Origin: Siccibacter turicensis LMG 23730
Lineage (GTDB): Bacteria; Pseudomonadota; Gammaproteobacteria; Enterobacterales; Enterobacteriaceae
NCBI RefSeq assembly: GCF_000463155.2
Contig: NZ_AWFZ01000006.1
Location: 1-64,000, forward strand
Length of the DNA stretch: 64,000 nt
Direction: 5' to 3'
Shown here: in pieces, positions 60,345 through 64,000 of the stretch
Layout of the letters: the number at the start of each line of letters is the position of its first letter
Position numbering within the stretch: the stretch's first letter is position 1
Notes under the pieces: model-generated
What the model was told of the DNA's origin: nothing
What the model saw: the letters and a program-made list of their open reading frames with translations, nothing else
Databases searched by the model: none
Program-made: the position numbers and the translations under genes

Positions 60345-61185
60345 ACGCCTCTGCCGCAGGCTGGCGCTGCTCGCCGTCGCGCACCGCAGCGTACAGCCGG
60401 CTCCATAAGCCTTCCCCCAGGGTTTTGGTGACCACCAGACCCTGGCGTTCCGCCCCCTCGACCACCCAGTGCGGCAGCGCCGCAATGCCCATCTTCGCCG
60501 ACACCATCTGGATCAGCAGCAGCGTGTTATCAACGCTTTTTAGCGACGGGCTGACGCCTGCCGGTTGCAGAAAATGCCGCCAGATATCAAGCCGCCCGCG
60601 CTGCACCGGATAGATAAGCAGCGTCTCGGCCGCCAGATCCTCCGGCACAATGCGCGCGCTGTCGGCCAGCGGATGATCGGGTGCCAGCACCAGGCGCACC
60701 TCGAAATCAAACATCGGCGAGTAGTGCAGACCGCTGCGCGGCAGGATATCCGAGGTCAGCACGATATCCAGTTCACCCTGCTGCAGCGCAGGCTGCGGGT
60801 CAAACGTCACTCCCGATTTGAAATCCATCTCAACCTGCGGCCACTGATGCCGGAAATTCTCCAGCGCCGGGGCGAGCCACTGAATACAGCTGTGGCACTC
60901 AATGGCGATGCGCAGCCGCGCCTGCTGCGGTTCGTTGCAGGCCTGTATCGCCCGGCCGATCTGCGGCAGCACCTGTTCTGCCAGCTGAAGTAGGATCTCC
61001 CCCTGCGGCGTAAAGCGCAGCGGCTGACTCTTGCGGACAAAAAGCCGGAAGCCGAGCCGCTGTTCCAGATCGCTGAACTGGTGCGACAGGGCCGACTGGG
61101 TCTGATGCAACGTGGCTGCCGCTGCCGCCAGAGAGCCGCAGCTTCGCAGTGCCTGAAGCGTTCGCAGGTGTTTAATCTCGATCAT
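60232..61185 (-). CDS. metR: LysR-type methionine regulator MetR
   Basis: A 317-residue LysR regulator, same length as E. coli. The N-terminal helix-turn-helix spans about residues 1-60 ([20 protein letters not shown]). With homocysteine as co-effector it activates metE and other methionine genes, and it represses itself. It is divergent from metE over a 126-bp gap; the C-terminal 38 codons overlap yigM on the other strand. Confidence 0.97.
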   Translation of the reverse strand: MIEIKHLRTLQALRSCGSLAAAAATLHQTQSALSHQFSDLEQRLGFRLFVRKSQPLRFTPQGEILLQLAEQVLPQIGRAIQACNEPQQARLRIAIECHSCIQWLAPALENFRHQWPQVEMDFKSGVTFDPQPALQQGELDIVLTSDILPRSGLHYSPMFDFEVRLVLAPDHPLADSARIVPEDLAAETLLIYPVQRGRLDIWRHFLQPAGVSPSLKSVDNTLLLIQMVSAKMGIAALPHWVVEGAERQGLVVTKTLGEGLWSRLYAAVRDGEQRQPAAEAFIRSARNHACEHLPFVKSAERPIGDGPTATPLSLPLP

Positions 61186-61272
61186 GAAAGTCCTTCACTT
61201 CGCCATGAACAATTTGCGCTTGAGGAATACACAGTAACCGCGAATTATAGCGGTGTAAACATCTGGACGTCT
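61185..61272. promoter_or_regulatory. metR-metE control region: MetR site and MetJ boxes
   Basis: TGAAAGTCCTTCA (61185-61197) fits the MetR pattern TGAA-N5-TTCA. Further on, AAACATCT (61257-61264) and GGACGTCT (61265-61272) are tandem 8-bp met boxes (consensus AGACGTCT) for the MetJ-SAM repressor. A likely metE -10, TATAGC, is at 61246-61251. Confidence 0.75.
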
Positions 61273-61311
61273 AAACCACCGGATTAAACCTGAATCTTAA
61301 GAGGCAAACCC

Positions 61312-63573
61312 ATGACCGTATATAACCACACCCTCGGTTTTCCCCGCGTCGGCCTGCGTCGCGAATTGAAAAAAGCCCAGGAAAGTTACTGGGCGGGCAA
61401 CAGCTCCCGTGAAGAATTACTGGCGGTGGGCCGCGAGCTGCGCGCCCGTCACTGGGAACAGCAAAAACAGGCGGGTATCGACCTGCTGCCGGTGGGCGAC
61501 TTCGCCTGGTACGATCACGTGCTGACCACCAGCCTGCTGCTGGGCAACATCCCGGCGCGTCACCAGAATAAAGACGGCTCCGTTGATATCGATACCCTGT
61601 TCCGCATTGGTCGCGGTCGCGCACCGACCGGCGAACCGGCGGCAGCAGGTGAAATGACCAAATGGTTTAACACCAACTATCACTACATCGTGCCGGAATT
61701 CACCCAAGGCCAGCAGTTCGCGCTGAGCTGGACCCAGCTGCTGGATGAAGTGGACGAAGCGCTGGCGCTTGGGCACCAGGTGAAGCCGGTGCTGCTGGGG
61801 CCAGTGACGTATCTGTGGCTGGGCAAAGTGAAGGGCGAGTCGTTTGACCGTCTCTCGCTGCTCAAGGATATTCTGCCGGTGTACCAGCAGGTCATCGCCG
61901 AGCTGGCGAAACGCGGCGTGCAGTGGGTGCAGATTGATGAACCGGCGCTGGTGCTGGAGCTGCCACAGGCGTGGCTCGACGCCTTCAAACCGGCTTACGA
62001 CGCGCTGGCAGGCCAGCTGAAACTGCTGCTCACCACCTACTTCGAAGGCGTGACGGCGAACCTCGATGTCATCACCGCGCTGCCGGTCCAGGGCCTGCAC
62101 GTGGATCTGGTTCACGGCAAAGACGATGTGGCCGAGCTGCACCAGCGTCTGCCGTCTGACTGGCTGCTCTCTGCCGGGGTCATCAACGGACGTAACGTCT
62201 GGCGCGCCGATCTGACAGAAAAATATAACCAGCTGCTGGATATCGTGGGCAAACGTGAACTGTGGGTGGGGTCTTCCTGCTCGCTGCTGCACAGCCCTAT
62301 CGATCTCAGCGTTGAAACGCGCCTCGATAGCGAAGTAAAAAGCTGGTTCGCCTTTGCCCTGCAAAAATGTGAGGAGCTGGCGCTGCTGCGTGATGCCCTG
62401 AACAGCGGTGAGACGGCACGCATTACCGAATGGAGCGCCCCAATCCAGGCGCGTCGCCACTCAAGCCGCGTCCACAATGCGGCGGTCGAACAGCGCCTGG
62501 CGGCCATTACCCCGCAGGACAGCCAGCGTCAGAGCGACTACCCGCAGCGCGCCGCCGCCCAGCGCGAGCGTTTCAACCTGCCGGCGTGGCCGACCACCAC
62601 CATAGGCTCGTTCCCGCAGACCACCGAGATCCGCGGCCTGCGTCTGGACTTCAAAAAGGGCAATCTGGATGCGAATAACTACCGCACCGGCATCGCGGAG
62701 CACATTAAGCAGGCGATCGTTGAGCAGGAGCGCCTGGGTCTGGACGTGCTGGTCCACGGTGAAGCCGAGCGTAACGACATGGTGGAGTATTTTGGTGAGC
62801 ACCTGGACGGCTTCGTCTTCACCCAGAACGGCTGGGTGCAGAGCTACGGTTCACGCTGCGTGAAGCCACCGGTGGTTATCGGCGATATCAGCCGCCCGGC
62901 GCCGATCACCGTGGAGTGGGCGAAATACGCCCAGTCGCTGACCGATAAGCCGGTGAAGGGCATGCTGACCGGACCGGTGACCATTCTCTGCTGGTCCTTC
63001 CCGCGTGAAGATGTGTCTCGTGAAGTCATTGCTAAACAGATTGCTCTGGCGCTGCGTGACGAAGTGCAGGATCTGGAAGCGGCGGGCATCGGCATCATTC
63101 AGATTGACGAACCGGCCCTGCGTGAAGGCCTGCCGCTTAAGCGCAGCGACTGGGACGCTTACCTGGCGTGGGGCGTGGAAGCGTTCCGTATCAACGCCGC
63201 GGTGGTGCGGGACGACACCCAGATCCACACCCACATGTGTTACTGCGAGTTCAACGACATCATGGATTCCATCGCCGCGCTGGATGCGGACGTGATCACC
63301 ATCGAAACGTCGCGATCTGATATGGAACTGCTGGAATCGTTCGAAGAGTTCGAGTATCCGAACGAAATCGGGCCGGGCGTGTATGACATTCACTCCCCGA
63401 ACGTACCGAGCGTGGAGTGGATCGAGGCGCTGCTGGCGAAAGCGGCGCAGCGTATCCCGGCAGAGCGTCTGTGGGTGAACCCGGACTGCGGCCTGAAAAC
63501 CCGCGGCTGGCCGGAAACCCGCGCCGCACTGGCGAACATGGTGAAAGCCGCGCAGAACCTGCGTACGGCGTAA
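61312..63573 (+). CDS. metE: Cobalamin-independent methionine synthase
   Basis: A 753-residue zinc enzyme that methylates homocysteine using methyltetrahydropteroyl-triglutamate. Two (beta/alpha)8 barrels are present; the zinc ligands are H641, C643 and C726. GAGG lies before the ATG. Transcription is activated by MetR and repressed by MetJ. It is one of the most abundant proteins in cells grown without B12 or methionine. Confidence 0.98.
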   Translation: MTVYNHTLGFPRVGLRRELKKAQESYWAGNSSREELLAVGRELRARHWEQQKQAGIDLLPVGDFAWYDHVLTTSLLLGNIPARHQNKDGSVDIDTLFRIGRGRAPTGEPAAAGEMTKWFNTNYHYIVPEFTQGQQFALSWTQLLDEVDEALALGHQVKPVLLGPVTYLWLGKVKGESFDRLSLLKDILPVYQQVIAELAKRGVQWVQIDEPALVLELPQAWLDAFKPAYDALAGQLKLLLTTYFEGVTANLDVITALPVQGLHVDLVHGKDDVAELHQRLPSDWLLSAGVINGRNVWRADLTEKYNQLLDIVGKRELWVGSSCSLLHSPIDLSVETRLDSEVKSWFAFALQKCEELALLRDALNSGETARITEWSAPIQARRHSSRVHNAAVEQRLAAITPQDSQRQSDYPQRAAAQRERFNLPAWPTTTIGSFPQTTEIRGLRLDFKKGNLDANNYRTGIAEHIKQAIVEQERLGLDVLVHGEAERNDMVEYFGEHLDGFVFTQNGWVQSYGSRCVKPPVVIGDISRPAPITVEWAKYAQSLTDKPVKGMLTGPVTILCWSFPREDVSREVIAKQIALALRDEVQDLEAAGIGIIQIDEPALREGLPLKRSDWDAYLAWGVEAFRINAAVVRDDTQIHTHMCYCEFNDIMDSIAALDADVITIETSRSDMELLESFEEFEYPNEIGPGVYDIHSPNVPSVEWIEALLAKAAQRIPAERLWVNPDCGLKTRGWPETRAALANMVKAAQNLRTA

Positions 63574-63578
63574 CGAAC

Positions 63579-63614
63579 AGCCGGGAGTGAGGCCGCAACC
63601 CCTCACTCCCGGCT
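63579..63614. terminator. Inverted repeat after metE
   Basis: AGCCGGGAGTGAGG (63579-63592) pairs perfectly over 14 bp with CCTCACTCCCGGCT (63601-63614). The stem is strong but no clear T run follows on either side. It separates convergent metE and the DeoR-type gene, whose stop lies inside it. Confidence 0.65.
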
Positions 63615-64000
63615 TAACCACGTTGTCCGCTTCTGCTTCACCACCGCATACTGCCGCGGCGTCGGCGGCCTGTCGCTTATCACATAGTCAAAATCCCCCA
63701 CGCTGCCGTTCTGGCAGATGGCGCTGCGGCCAAATTTGGTGCTGTCTACTACCAGCACGCTGATGGCGGCGCTGCCAACCAGCGCCTGACGCGCCGCGAC
63801 CTCATCATCGTTGTAGTCATACAGTTCACCCGCCTCGCCAACGCCCCCGACCGACACCACGCCAGCATCAACGCGATAGCGGCTGAAAAACGTGCGGGCA
63901 TCGCTGCCGATGATATCCAGATCGCGCTTGCGCACGCGCCCGCCCGCCACCGTCAGCTCGCAGGCTTCCAGCCGGCTGAGTGCCTCCACCGCATGCAGAT
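63603..64000 (-). CDS. DeoR-family transcriptional regulator, C-terminal part
   Basis: The frame stays open to the right edge (codons L-H-A-V before EALSRLEACELTVAGGRVR), so only the last 132 or so codons are seen. The visible part is the sugar-phosphate-binding DeoR C-terminal domain: GGRVRKRDLDIIGSDARTFF, VGGVGEAGELYD, DSTKFGRSAICQ and DYVISDRPPT. The N-terminal helix-turn-helix lies outside. In K-12 ysgA and udp follow metE, so this gene is an addition here. Its target cannot be judged without the neighbouring genes. Confidence 0.85.
   Translation of the reverse strand, partial: LHAVEALSRLEACELTVAGGRVRKRDLDIIGSDARTFFSRYRVDAGVVSVGGVGEAGELYDYNDDEVAARQALVGSAAISVLVVDSTKFGRSAICQNGSVGDFDYVISDRPPTPRQYAVVKQKRTTWLSRE

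Overview
The window is chromosomal DNA from a member of the Enterobacteriaceae. Gene order follows the Escherichia coli K-12 backbone from the end of an rrn operon (aspT-trpT) through ilvGMEDA, the wec enterobacterial common antigen (ECA) cluster, hemCDXY/cyaA and uvrD/corA to metE, and most proteins are close full-length matches to E. coli proteins as I remember them. The departures from K-12 (intact ilvG, no aslA/aslB, no yigF/yigG, a BrnT/BrnA pair, an extra small membrane protein beside rhtC, a DeoR-type regulator beside metE, ERIC repeats) suggest an Enterobacter/Lelliottia/Leclercia-like genome rather than Escherichia. Genus cannot be fixed from this window alone.

Layout. 1-200: two tRNA genes that close an rRNA operon, then a terminator. 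244-3068: hdfR, maoP, yifB/comM. 3355-12575: branched-chain amino acid genes, namely the ilvL attenuator, ilvX, ilvGMEDA, and the ilvY/ilvC divergent pair. 12579-12760: tandem ERIC elements. 12816-20194: ppiC, rep, gppA, rhlB, trxA, a rho leader ORF and rho. 20442-33256: a complete 12-gene ECA operon (wecA to wecG). 33519-34904: yifK. 34957-35478: an Arg-His-Leu-Pro tRNA operon with a stringent-type promoter. 35557-36014: the small RNA GlmZ behind perfect GlrR-type sites and a sigma-54 promoter. 36024-36211: a second tandem ERIC locus. 36268-43538: hemYXDC, cyaA and cyaY. 43715-49310: lptM-dapF-yigA-xerC-yigB-uvrD. 49399-50616: corL leader and corA. 50642-51195: brnT/brnA. 51315-63573: rarD, yigI, pldA, recQ, rhtC, a small membrane protein, rhtB, pldB, yigL, yigM, metR, metE. 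63603-64000: the C-terminal part of a DeoR-family regulator cut by the window edge.

How the genes work together. The ilv block makes isoleucine and valine, with attenuation by charged tRNA (ilvL) and activation of ilvC by IlvY. The wec block makes UDP-ManNAcA and TDP-Fuc4NAc, assembles ECA lipid III on undecaprenyl phosphate, flips it and polymerises it. Several junctions are translationally coupled. hemCD makes uroporphyrinogen III. GlmZ serves amino-sugar supply for the envelope. rep, uvrD, recQ, xerC and comM form a scattered set of DNA-processing enzymes.

I did not find a clearly new multi-gene system. The most informative anomalies are regulatory and mobile: three perfect TGTC-N10-GACA sites in front of glmZ, two loci with the same full-plus-truncated tandem ERIC structure, a rho leader ORF that can only start at GTG, and a BrnT/BrnA pair with a perfect palindrome directly after its promoter. 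Comparisons with E. coli or Salmonella are from memory of those genomes; no database was searched.
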